From positions 1 to 38,998 of the forward strand of contig JBKPSJ010000031.1 in assembly GCA_046765875.1 (NCBI GenBank): a stretch of 38,998 nt of DNA. The letters run 5' to 3'. The translations under genes and the position numbers were made by a program. Below, one piece after another: positions 24,811 to 32,583 of the stretch. Numbering within the stretch: position 1 is the stretch's first letter; each line of letters begins with the position of its first letter. The notes under the pieces are model-generated. The model ran no database searches and was not told the origin of the DNA. It was given only the letters and a program-made list of their open reading frames with translations. The stretch comes from DASRHY01 sp046765875. GTDB lineage: Bacteria; Actinomycetota; Actinomycetes; Propionibacteriales; Kribbellaceae.

Positions 24811-25135
24811 CGACTACGCGGGCAGGCCACAGGAAGACGCTGCGGGTACCTCTGACCTACGCAGACCCGATTGCTCAGAGGTGTGAGCGCTGGCACCTCG
24901 GCGGTGAATGCGCGCGGAAGTCACGTCGCGAACGGTCTCCGCCCCTGGTCAGAGCGATGCAGACGGCCCTCTGTAAATCTGTCGGCGTATGCCTACGCGG
25001 TTCGAACCCTGCACCCGCCACCCAGCCTCACCGGGCCGAAACCGGCCTCTGATGCGATGAAGGGGCGGACCTCCGCTCCTCGTGAGTCCCAGCGATGCTG
25101 GGGTTGCTCACGTTTCACGACGAAGGAGGCCCCTG
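24811..25135. other. Noncoding stretch with tRNA remnant and IS110 leader
   Basis: No gene. It holds the tRNA-Tyr 3'-half remnant (24971-25020), a GGCCG-AAAC-CGGCC-type hairpin near 25034-25047, and from about 25060 what is probably the noncoding left end of the IS110 element, closing with AAGGAGG before its ATG. Confidence 0.55.
24971..25020 (+). pseudogene. tRNA-Tyr(GTA) 3'-half remnant
   Basis: It begins at the anticodon loop CTGTAAA (24971-24977), continues TCTGTCGGC, a long class II variable arm and a T-loop TTCGAAC, and ends in acceptor strand ACCCGCC plus A73 (25013-25020). The upstream bases do not pair with the anticodon stem, and the T-stem 5' strand reads GCGG where GCAGG is needed, so it is not functional. 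It is the part of a tRNA that site-specific integrases copy into att sites. Confidence 0.65.
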
Positions 25136-25558
25136 ATGGTTGAAGGGTACGCGGGACGGCAGTTTGTGGGTATGGATCTGCATCGGCGTCGGTCGGTGTT
25201 GGTGCGGATGACACCGACGGCGAGGTGTTGGAGCGGGTCCGGATCGTCAACGACGTCGACGGTCTGGCGGTGGTGATCGGCCGAGGAGGGCCCGAGGTGG
25301 TGTTGGAGGCCACCTACGGCTGGTCTTGGGCGGTGGATGCGCTGCGGGAGCAGGACGCGCGGGTGCATGTGGCGCATCCGCTGGGGGTGGAGGCGTTTGA
25401 GTACCGGCGGGTCAAGAACGACGAGCGTGATGCCGCCGATCTGGCCGACCTGGCGGATCTGCTGCGGATGGGCGGCTGCCCGAGGCGTGGATCGCGCCAC
25501 CGGCCACGCGGGAGTTGCGCGAGCTGGTGCGGCACCGCGCCAAGCTGGTCGCACGTGC
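25136..25558 (+). pseudogene. IS110-family transposase, 5' fragment with two frameshifts
   Basis: The N-terminal DEDD (RuvC-like) domain of an IS110 transposase can be read across three frames. From ATG 25136: FVGMDLHRRRSVLVRMTP; then from about 25210: DGEVLERVRIVNDVDGLAV, VVLEATYGWSWAVDAL and KNDERDAADLADLADLLRMG; then from about 25473: RLPEAWIAPPATRELRELV. Each change equals loss of one base. The C-terminal domain and the right end are absent. AAGGAGG precedes the ATG. Inactive. Confidence 0.85.
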
Positions 25559-25567
25559 TGCAGCTCG

Positions 25568-25737
25568 GCGAGCAGGTCGACTACCAAGGCATCATCGCCG
25601 ACGCCGAGGACGGCAAGCGTGACCAGGTCGGCAAGGCGCTGATCTACCTGCACGTGTCGAAAGGTCGGGCACGGCACATCGCGGCCAGCCTGAGCGCGCA
25701 GATCAAGGCGGCTCGCGCCAAGGATGATCACAAGTGA
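25568..25737 (+). pseudogene. Tyrosine integrase C-terminal fragment
   Basis: The frame ending at 25737 closes with GKALIYLHVSKGRARHIAAS and a basic LSAQIKAARAKDD tail. This is the usual end of actinobacterial integrases, where the tyrosine of LIY(Q)H is the nucleophile. The rest of the gene has been replaced by the IS110 fragment. Its position, ending 95 bp from the intact tRNA-Ala and just before the AGGGCAC doublet, is where the integrase of an element in this tRNA is expected. The first third of the frame (25568-25620) is not recognisable. Confidence 0.6.
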
Positions 25738-25738
25738 T

Positions 25739-25760
25739 AGGGCACGCGGAGGGCACGCGG
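25739..25760 (+). repeat. Paired AGGGCAC motif, right integrase arm-type site
   Basis: AGGGCACGCGG at 25739 and 25750 in direct tandem, 11-bp period, overlapping the integrase stop region and 66 bp inside the right direct repeat. Confidence 0.55.
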
Positions 25761-25825
25761 ATGCTTCGACGGCCTGTCGGGATCATGCGGCAGGGCCGCC
25801 GATCGGGCCGTGACCTGCGCAAAGA

Positions 25826-25876
25826 GGGTTGTGGAGACGAGGGGACTCGAACCCCTAACCCCTGCCTTGCAAAGGC
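25826..25876 (-). repeat. att direct repeat, right copy (within tRNA-Ala)
   Basis: The 51-bp partner of 19678-19728. It covers the 3' 45 nt of the intact tRNA-Ala plus 6 bp beyond it, so integration restored a complete tRNA here. Confidence 0.9.
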
Positions 25877-25904
25877 AGTGCTCTACCAATTGAGCTACGC
25901 CCCC
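25832..25904 (-). tRNA. tRNA-Ala(UGC)
   Basis: 73 nt on the minus strand. Acceptor GGGGGCG pairs with CGTCTCC with two G-U pairs; D-arm AGCTCAATTGGTAGAGC; anticodon arm CTGCC-TTTGCAA-GGCAG with anticodon TGC; T-arm GGGG-TTCGAGT-CCCC. CCA is not encoded. It is the integration target of the island. tRNA-Ile/tRNA-Ala downstream of gyrA is a conserved actinobacterial order. Confidence 0.97.
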
Positions 25905-25919
25905 GGAGGGCGCCGAGGG

Positions 25920-26051
25920 TCAGTGGCCCGGCTTGACCGGGTCCACCGCATCGGCCCACAGGTCCTGCTCCGGCTTCGAACGCCTGGTCTTCTTGTAAGC
26001 CACGTATCCACCGAAGCAAGCCAACGCGACCACCAGCAGCTTCTTCACCAT
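25920..26051 (-). CDS. DLW-39 family small membrane protein
   Basis: 43 residues, between the two tRNA genes. It begins MVKKLLVVALACFGGYVAY (one membrane helix), then a basic KKTRRSKPE and the eponymous DLW in EQDLWADAVDPV. The family is a short actinobacterial protein encoded next to the gyrA-linked tRNAs; its function is unknown. GGGAG lies 9 bases before ATG 26051. Too short for standard ORF thresholds but clearly conserved in motif and place. Confidence 0.85.
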   Translation of the reverse strand: MVKKLLVVALACFGGYVAYKKTRRSKPEQDLWADAVDPVKPGH

Positions 26052-26093
26052 CGTGCCTGACTCCCGAGTCATCGTAGAGAACGATCCGGCGGG

Positions 26094-26167
26094 TGGGCCT
26101 AACTGGACTTGAACCAGTGACCTCTGCCTTATCAGGGCAGCGCTCTAACCGGCTGAGCTATAGGCCC
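26094..26167 (-). tRNA. tRNA-Ile(GAU)
   Basis: 74 nt on the minus strand. Acceptor GGGCCTA pairs with TAGGCCC; D-arm AGCTCAGCCGGTTAGAGC; anticodon arm CTGCC-CTGATAA-GGCAG with anticodon GAT; T-arm CTGG-TTCAAGT-CCAG. CCA is not encoded. It lies between the DUF3566 gene and the DLW-39 gene. Confidence 0.97.
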
Positions 26168-26227
26168 GCAGTCTGGTGGACGCCGGGAGAGATTACCTCA
26201 CCCGGAGCCTCTCGCCCAAACCGGTTC

Positions 26228-27454
26228 CTACTCCTCCGACGCGAGGGTGACCTCGAGCCCGCCGAGCAGGGAGGCGGCGATGTTGTACAGGAAGCCGCCG
26301 AGCGTGGCCAGAGCGGTGATGATCAGGACGTCGGCGCACGCCAGCAGCGTGGTGAAGCCCATGACCTTGTTGGTGCTGATGTAGTCCTGGATCCGGAACG
26401 GGTCGGCGCCCGGGGTGCCGAGCACCTCCTGGACGGTCGAGTTGATGTTGTCGAACACGCCGGCCGCGCCGATCGCGGACCAGACGATGAACACCATCAC
26501 CCAGGTGACGATGCCGAAGGCGATCGAGAGCAGGAATGCCGTCTTCATCACCGACCACGGGTCAACCCGGGCCAGCCGCAGCCGGGCCTTACGGGTCCGG
26601 TGCGCGGGCCGGTGCGTCGACCGGGCGGTGGACTTCCTGGCCGGCTGACTCTTGCCGTACGTCGGCTGGGCCGCTGCCCGGTGTGCGGGCGGAGTCGACA
26701 ACGCGGACGGCGGGTTCGTCCGCGGCATCCCCATCGTCTCGGCCGAAGCGGAAGCCGCTGCTGCAGCCGCGGCCGAAGCGGAAGCCGCCGCCGAACCTGG
26801 CATACCGGTCGGCCGGCCCGGCGGACCACTGGAGTAGCCCGAAGTCGAGCCGGGCGACATCCCCGGTGACGGGTTCTGTGCCGCGCGGAGCTGGGCCGCG
26901 TACTGCTCGTCGGAACGCTGCTGGGCCGCGCGTCGCTCGGCTGCCTTGGCCTCGCGCTGGCGGGTCCTGTTCTCGGAGGCCTGCGCGGCGGCGTCCATCA
27001 TCGCCGCGGTCTTCTCGCGCATCGCCTGCCGGGCCGCGGACAACCCCTTCGAGAGCTGCTCGGCCGTCGAAGAAGCCGACGAGGAACCAGACGACGAACT
27101 CGACGACGAACTGGGCGAGCGGCTGGGCGACTCCGGCGCGCGCGGCGGGATGATCGGCGGCGTGCGGCCCGGCGGGTACGTCGACGCCGGCCGGCCGGTC
27201 GGGCCGGGACGGTCGGAAGCGCCGGGCAGATCGGAGAAGGGCGGACGGGACGGGCTCTGCGGATGGGACTGCGGACGGGAGGGATTCGAGAGCTGCTGAC
27301 CGGAGAACTGCTGCCGGCTCTCGGCCGGACGCGGCGCCGGCCTCGGTTCGAACGACGGGCCCTTCGACTCGCGGTCGGGTGTGCCGTTCGACGACTGCCG
27401 ATCGGACGTCAGCGGCGGATCTGTGGCACCGTTCGGTCGAGCCCGGTTGCTCAT
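26228..27454 (-). CDS. DUF3566 membrane protein
   Basis: 408 residues. Residues 1-290 are disordered, rich in Pro, Ser, Arg and Ala, with a charged helical stretch near 140-190 (REKTAAMMDAAAQASENRTR). The C-terminal 115 residues are the DUF3566 domain: RLRLARVDPWSVMKTAFLLS, two membrane helices (about 305-328 and 365-395) and the GGFLYNIAASLLGGL end. The counterpart in M. tuberculosis is Rv0007, directly after gyrA. Function unknown. Its ATG shares one base with the gyrA stop (TGATG), so it is coupled to gyrA. Confidence 0.9.
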   Translation of the reverse strand: MSNRARPNGATDPPLTSDRQSSNGTPDRESKGPSFEPRPAPRPAESRQQFSGQQLSNPSRPQSHPQSPSRPPFSDLPGASDRPGPTGRPASTYPPGRTPPIIPPRAPESPSRSPSSSSSSSSGSSSASSTAEQLSKGLSAARQAMREKTAAMMDAAAQASENRTRQREAKAAERRAAQQRSDEQYAAQLRAAQNPSPGMSPGSTSGYSSGPPGRPTGMPGSAAASASAAAAAAASASAETMGMPRTNPPSALSTPPAHRAAAQPTYGKSQPARKSTARSTHRPAHRTRKARLRLARVDPWSVMKTAFLLSIAFGIVTWVMVFIVWSAIGAAGVFDNINSTVQEVLGTPGADPFRIQDYISTNKVMGFTTLLACADVLIITALATLGGFLYNIAASLLGGLEVTLASEE

Positions 27455-30132
27455 CAGGTGTCCTCCTGGCCTGCCTCGTCGATGTCGACGGAAGCTTCGA
27501 CGGTAGCCGTGTGGTCAGTATCCGTCGAATCACCGTCACCATTGTGGACGCCTGCCCCAGCGGTACCGGTTGGCGTGTCCGCCGTACCAGCATCCTCCAC
27601 GGTCGTGACGCCGGTCACGTCCGCGGTCATCTGGTCACTCACTGCTTCCGTACCGTTCACCTCGGTGTTCCGCGCGATGGCGACCACCGCGTCGGACTCA
27701 CCGACCCCGGCGAACCGCACGCCCATCGTGTCGCGCCCCTTCACCGGGACCGAGTCCACGCGGCTGCGAACGACCTGACCGCTGGTCTTGATCGCGAGCA
27801 CCTGGTCGCTGTCGACCACGATGATCGCGCCCACCAGGGAGCCTCTTTCGTCGTTCAGCTTGACCGCCTTGATCCCGAGACCACCTCTACCCTGCTGGCG
27901 GTATTGCGACACCTCCGTACGCTTCGCGTACCCGGCGTCGGTCACGGTGAAGACGTACTGCGCGTCCTCCTGGGAGCCGGCGCGGATCACTGACATCGAC
28001 AGCAGTTCATCGCCGGCGCGGAACTTCATCCCGGTCACGCCCGAGGTGGCCCGGCCCATCGGCCGCAAGTGCTCGTCGTCGGCGTTGAATCGGATCGACT
28101 GGCCTTTACGCGACACCAGCAACAGGTCGTCATCGGACGTGCACAGGTCGGCACCGATCAGTTCGTCGTCCTCGTCGCGGAAATTGACGGCGATGATCCC
28201 GCTCTGCCGGGCGGAGTCGTACTCGCGCAGCGCCGTCTTCTTCACCAGGCCACGCTTCGTGGCCAGCACCAGATACGGCGACTGCTCGTAATCACGCAGG
28301 GTGAGGACCTGTGCGATGTCCTCATCGGGCTGGAACGACAGCAGCCCGGCCACGTGCGAGCCCTTCGCGTCCCGGGCGGCCTCCGGCAGCTGCCAGACCT
28401 TCGCCCGGTAGACCCGGCCCTTGGTGGTGAAGAACAGGATCCAGTGGTGGTTCGTGGTCGCGAAGAAGTGGCCGACCTCGTCGTCTACACGCAGCGCCGC
28501 ACCACGGACGCCCTTGCCGCCACGGTTCTGCAACCGGTACAGGTCGGTCTTGGTGCGCTTCGCGTACCCGCCACGGGTGATCGTGACGATCACATCCTCG
28601 TCGGGGACCAGATCTTGTACGGACAGGTCGCCGTCGGCCGCGATGATCTCGGTACGCCGCTCGTCGCCGTACTTGTCCACGATGACGGCGAGTTCCTCGC
28701 GAACGATCGTGCGCTGTCGCTGCGGGCTGGCCAGGATGTCCTGGTAGTCGGCGATCTCGGCCTCGAGCTCGTTGAGCCGGTCGACGATCTTCTGCCGCTC
28801 CATCGCTGCCAGCCGGCGCAGCTGCATCTCCAGGATCGCGTTGGCCTGGAGCTCGTCGACGTCGAGCAGTTCGATCAGACCCCGCCGGGCGTCGTCGACC
28901 TCGGCGCTGCGCCGGATCAGCGCGATCACCTCGTCGAGCATGTCCAGCGCCTTGACGTACCCGCGGAAGATGTGGGCCTGCTCCTCGGCCCGCCGCAGCC
29001 GGTACCGGGTCCGGCGCTGGATGACCTCGATCTGGTGGTCCACCCAGTGGCTGATGAACGCGTCGATGCTCAGCGTCCGCGGTACGCCGTCCACGAGCGC
29101 GAGCATGTTGCAGCCGAACGTGTCCTGCAGCTGGGTGTGCTTGTACAGGTTGTTCAGCACGACCCTGGGCTGAGCGTCGCGTTTGAGCACGATGACCAGC
29201 CGCTGACCGGTACGCGACGAGCTGTCGTCGCGGATGTCGGCGATGCCGCTGATCTTGCCGGTGTTGACCAGGAGCGCGATCTTCTCGGCCAGGTTGTCCG
29301 GGTTGACCATGTACGGCAGCTGGGTCACGACCAGGCTGGTACGGCCCTTGCTGTCCTCTTCGATATCGACGACCGCGCGCATCGTGACCGCGCCACGGCC
29401 GGTGCGGTACGCGTCGGAGATGCCCTGGTGGCCGACGATCAGCGCGCCGTTCGGGAAGTCCGGGCCCTTGATGTTGCTCAGGCAGGCCTCGAGCAACTCC
29501 TCGCGGGTGGCGTCCGGGCGCTCCAGCGCCCAGTCGACCGCGGCCGCGACCTCACGCAGGTTGTGCGGCGGGATGTTGGTCGCCATCCCGACCGCGATCC
29601 CGGAGGAACCGTTGACCAGCAGATTCGGGAACCTGGCCGGCAGGATCACCGGCTCCTGCGACTTGCCGTCGTAGTTGGGCTGGAAGTCGACCGTCTCCTC
29701 GTCGATGTCCCGCACCATCTCCATCGCCAGCGGCGCCAGCCGGCACTCGGTGTACCGCATCGCCGCAGCGGGATCGTTGCCCGGCGAACCGAAGTTGCCC
29801 TGGCCCTGGATCAGCGGCGCGCGCATCACCCACGGCTGCGCCAGCCGGACCAGGGTGTCGTAGATCGCGGAGTCACCGTGCGGGTGGTACTGACCCATCA
29901 CGTCACCGACGACACGCGAGCACTTGTTGAAGCCCCGGTCCGGCCGATACCCGCCGTCGTACATCGCGTACAGGATCCGGCGATGCACGGGCTTGAGGCC
30001 GTCGCGGACCTCGGGCAGCGCACGGCCGACGATGACGGCCATCGCGTAGTCGAGGTACGACTGCTGCATCTCCGACTGGAGGTCGATCGGCTCGACGCGG
30101 TCGTGTCCGGGTGAGGTGGGTGTCTCGGTCAT
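27454..30132 (-). CDS. gyrA: DNA gyrase subunit A
   Basis: 892 residues. It cuts and rejoins the passed DNA duplex in the A2B2 gyrase. The active-site tyrosine is Tyr127 in AAMRYTECRL. The quinolone-determining region reads HPHGDSAIYDTLVRLAQ (83-99), with Ser88 and Asp92 at the positions of E. coli Ser83 and Asp87, the drug-sensitive state. The GyrA box that allows DNA wrapping reads QNRGGKG rather than QRRGGKG. About 75 low-complexity acidic/Thr-rich residues follow the last propeller blade. It lies 55 bp downstream of gyrB. Confidence 0.98.
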   Translation of the reverse strand: MTETPTSPGHDRVEPIDLQSEMQQSYLDYAMAVIVGRALPEVRDGLKPVHRRILYAMYDGGYRPDRGFNKCSRVVGDVMGQYHPHGDSAIYDTLVRLAQPWVMRAPLIQGQGNFGSPGNDPAAAMRYTECRLAPLAMEMVRDIDEETVDFQPNYDGKSQEPVILPARFPNLLVNGSSGIAVGMATNIPPHNLREVAAAVDWALERPDATREELLEACLSNIKGPDFPNGALIVGHQGISDAYRTGRGAVTMRAVVDIEEDSKGRTSLVVTQLPYMVNPDNLAEKIALLVNTGKISGIADIRDDSSSRTGQRLVIVLKRDAQPRVVLNNLYKHTQLQDTFGCNMLALVDGVPRTLSIDAFISHWVDHQIEVIQRRTRYRLRRAEEQAHIFRGYVKALDMLDEVIALIRRSAEVDDARRGLIELLDVDELQANAILEMQLRRLAAMERQKIVDRLNELEAEIADYQDILASPQRQRTIVREELAVIVDKYGDERRTEIIAADGDLSVQDLVPDEDVIVTITRGGYAKRTKTDLYRLQNRGGKGVRGAALRVDDEVGHFFATTNHHWILFFTTKGRVYRAKVWQLPEAARDAKGSHVAGLLSFQPDEDIAQVLTLRDYEQSPYLVLATKRGLVKKTALREYDSARQSGIIAVNFRDEDDELIGADLCTSDDDLLLVSRKGQSIRFNADDEHLRPMGRATSGVTGMKFRAGDELLSMSVIRAGSQEDAQYVFTVTDAGYAKRTEVSQYRQQGRGGLGIKAVKLNDERGSLVGAIIVVDSDQVLAIKTSGQVVRSRVDSVPVKGRDTMGVRFAGVGESDAVVAIARNTEVNGTEAVSDQMTADVTGVTTVEDAGTADTPTGTAGAGVHNGDGDSTDTDHTATVEASVDIDEAGQEDT

Positions 30133-30187
30133 ATCGTCCTGTTCGGTGCTTTACCACTTGGTGCTGTAGGCAGTGCTAGGGCGGTGC

Positions 30188-32251
30188 TCAGATGTCGAGG
30201 AAGCGGACGTCCTTGGCGTTGCGCTGGATGAAGTTGCGGCGGGCCTCGACGTCGTCGCCCATCAGGGTCGCGAAGGTCTCGTCGGCGCGGGCGGCGTCAT
30301 CCAGGGTGACCTGCAGCAGGACCCGGTTCGCGGGGTCCATCGTGGTCTCCCACAGCTCGTCGGCGTTCATCTCGCCCAGTCCCTTGTAGCGCTGGATCGG
30401 GTTCTCCTTGGGGAGCTTCTTGCCCGCTTCGCTGCCGGCGGCAAGCAACCCGTCGCGCTCGCGGTCGGTGTACGCGAGTTCGTGCGGGGCGTTGCTCCAG
30501 CGCAACTTGTACAGCGGGGGCTGGGCGGCGTACACATGGCCGAGCTCGATCAGCGGACGCATGAACCGGAACAGCAATGTGAGCAGTAGCGTGCGGATGT
30601 GCTGACCGTCGACATCGGCGTCGGCCATGATCACGATCTTGTGGTACCGCAGCTTGGCCGGGTCGAAGTCCTCGTGGATGCCGGTGCCGAGCGCGGAGAT
30701 GATCGCCTGCACCTCGGTGTTCTGCAGGACCTTGTCGATGCGGGCCTTCTCGACGTTCAGGATCTTGCCGCGGATCGGCAGGATGGCCTGGAACTTGGGG
30801 TCCCGGCCGCCCTTGGCCGAACCGCCCGCCGAGTCGCCCTCGACGATGAAGACCTCGCACTCCTCGGGGTTGGTCGACTGGCAGTCGCTGAGCTTGCCGG
30901 GCAGACCACCGCCGCCGAGCAGACCCTTACGGTTGCGGGCCAGGTCGCGCGCCTTGCGGGCGGCGATCCTGGCCGATGCGGCCGCGGTCGCCTTACGGAT
31001 GATCTCGCGACCCTCCTGCGGGTTCTTCTCGAACCACTCACCGAGCTTGTCGTTGACGACCTTCTGTACGAACGACTTCGCCTCGGTGTTGCCCAGCTTG
31101 GTCTTGGTCTGGCCCTCGAACTGCGGCTCGGCGAGCTTGACCGAGATGATCGCGGTCAGGCCCTCGCGGACGTCGTCGCCGGTGAGCCGGTCCTCGCGCT
31201 TCTTGATCATCCCGACGTCCTCGCCGAAGGAGTTGACCAGGCTGGTCAGCGCCGCCCGGAAGCCCTCCTCGTGGGTGCCGCCCTCGTGAGTGTTGATCGT
31301 GTTCGCGAACGTGTGCACCGACTCGTTGAACGAGCCGGACCACTGCATCGCGATCTCCAGGCTCATCGCCTCGTCGGGCTGCGCGGCCTCGAACGAGATG
31401 ACGTCGCGGTGCACGGTCTCGCGTGTGCCGGTCAGGTACTTCACATAGTCGACGAGGCCGTCGTCGTACCTGAAGGACTGCTGGACCGGTTCGCCCTCGG
31501 GGGTGTGCTCGGGCCGCTCGTCGCGGACCACGAGCTCGAGGCCCTTGTTCAGGAAGGCGTACTCGCGGAACCGGGTGGTCAGCGTCTCGAACGAGAAGTC
31601 GGTGGTCTCGAAGATGTCCGCGCTCGGCCAGAACGTCACCGTGGTCCCGCGCGCGTCCGTCGGGCCGACCTCGGCCAGATCCGCGTCCGGTACGCCGAGG
31701 GTGAACGACTGCGTATAGGCCCGACCGTCCAGGTTCACGTCCACGCGCAGCTTGGTGGACAGCGCGTTGACGACCGAGACGCCGACACCGTGCAGGCCGC
31801 CGGACACCTTGTACCCACCGCCGCCGAACTTGCCACCGGCGTGCAGCACCGTGAGCACAACGGTGACGGCCGGCTTGCCCTCGGACTCGACGATGTCGAC
31901 GGGGATGCCGCGGCCGTTGTCCTGGACCCGGACACCACCGTCGGGAAGCAGCGTGATGTCGATGCGGTCGCAGTAGCCGGCGAGGGCCTCATCGACCGCG
32001 TTGTCGACGACCTCGTACACCAGGTGGTGCAGGCCGCGCTCGCCGGTGGACCCGATGTACATTCCCGGGCGCTTGCGGACCGCGTCCAGGCCCTCCAGGA
32101 CCTGGATGGCGCTGGCATCGTACGTGCCCTGGACCTGGCCGTTGCCGTTCAGGTGGCCGATCTCTGGGCGGTCGGGCTCAGGGGCGGTGGCCGATGCGGG
32201 GGAGTCCTCGGCTGAGGCTGCTGTCGTCACGTCGGTCGGCTCGTCGGTCAC
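30188..32251 (-). CDS. gyrB: DNA gyrase subunit B
   Basis: 687 residues. The GHKL ATPase has VVDNAVDEALAG, DNGRGIPVD and GGLHGVGVSVVNALS; the TOPRIM metal site has FIVEGDSAGGSAKGGRD and ADADVDGQHIRTLL; the gyrase-type C-terminus includes IQRYKGLGEM. GTG 32251 is preferred as start: AGGAGG at 32262-32267 lies 10 bases upstream. The in-frame GTG 32296 would place that ribosome site inside the coding region (residues LGG). The first 40 residues are variable and Ala/Pro-rich. Confidence 0.97.
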   Translation of the reverse strand: MTDEPTDVTTAASAEDSPASATAPEPDRPEIGHLNGNGQVQGTYDASAIQVLEGLDAVRKRPGMYIGSTGERGLHHLVYEVVDNAVDEALAGYCDRIDITLLPDGGVRVQDNGRGIPVDIVESEGKPAVTVVLTVLHAGGKFGGGGYKVSGGLHGVGVSVVNALSTKLRVDVNLDGRAYTQSFTLGVPDADLAEVGPTDARGTTVTFWPSADIFETTDFSFETLTTRFREYAFLNKGLELVVRDERPEHTPEGEPVQQSFRYDDGLVDYVKYLTGTRETVHRDVISFEAAQPDEAMSLEIAMQWSGSFNESVHTFANTINTHEGGTHEEGFRAALTSLVNSFGEDVGMIKKREDRLTGDDVREGLTAIISVKLAEPQFEGQTKTKLGNTEAKSFVQKVVNDKLGEWFEKNPQEGREIIRKATAAASARIAARKARDLARNRKGLLGGGGLPGKLSDCQSTNPEECEVFIVEGDSAGGSAKGGRDPKFQAILPIRGKILNVEKARIDKVLQNTEVQAIISALGTGIHEDFDPAKLRYHKIVIMADADVDGQHIRTLLLTLLFRFMRPLIELGHVYAAQPPLYKLRWSNAPHELAYTDRERDGLLAAGSEAGKKLPKENPIQRYKGLGEMNADELWETTMDPANRVLLQVTLDDAARADETFATLMGDDVEARRNFIQRNAKDVRFLDI

Positions 32252-32583
32252 CGGCTGCGGTCCTCCTAGACCCCTGGGGCGGGGCGTTCTGGTCACAACG
32301 GGGGCCGCCCTCGCTGTTGTACAGCGGTGCGGCCCTCTCTACGTACCAATTGTACCGGGCCGCCGGAGCAGAACTGGCCATGGGGAGCCAAAAACTGTGG
32401 ATAGAACAGGTTTTCGGACGCCGGGCCGCATCCCCCCACGCGGGATGGGGGTCCAAACCGGCTCACAGACGCTCATGACCGTCCGTCACGGTACGCCGGG
32501 CGGCGTACGTCCAGTGTCTCCCACCGGCCGACGCGGTGTCGCGCTGTCCACAGAAGGATGGATGTGACCGAGAGGAGCAGACC
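32252..32583. promoter_or_regulatory. gyrB upstream region with -10 box and DnaA-box-like sites
   Basis: This 332-bp divergent spacer separates gyrB from the LLM gene. On the minus strand, TACAAT (32354-32349) is a good -10 for gyrB, within the near-palindrome GTACCAATTGTAC; no clear -35 was found. Two 8-of-9 matches to the DnaA box lie at 32396-32404 (CTATCCACA on the minus strand) and 32544-32552 (CTGTCCACA on the plus strand). They may be chance or regulatory; the chromosomal origin itself would be expected near dnaA/dnaN, outside the window. Confidence 0.4.

Larger units (their letters stand above)
19678..25876. mobile_element. Degraded integrated element in tRNA-Ala(UGC), about 6.1 kb
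   Basis: Bounded by a 51-bp direct repeat (one mismatch) made of the 3' half of tRNA-Ala; the intact tRNA is at the right end. Each boundary has an inward AGGGCAC doublet. Contents: small minus-strand gene, Rid protein, SigE-type sigma with META partner, structured noncoding DNA, Amt and PII, tRNA-Tyr remnant, IS110 fragment and an integrase C-terminus. No intact integrase, replication or transfer gene is present, so it cannot move alone. Whether all cargo arrived together is not known. Confidence 0.75.

Noticed and set aside
28069..30114. 681-residue plus-strand ORF opposite gyrA
   Set aside because: It is antisense to an unmistakable gyrA, and its His/Val/Arg-rich composition is the mirror of gyrase codons. 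Typical high-GC shadow.
30599..32215. 538-residue plus-strand ORF opposite gyrB
   Set aside because: Antisense shadow of gyrB with no recognisable domain.
32396..32552. Chromosomal origin (oriC) upstream of gyrB
   Set aside because: Only two imperfect DnaA-box matches and no AT-rich unwinding element; oriC in actinobacteria lies by dnaA/dnaN.
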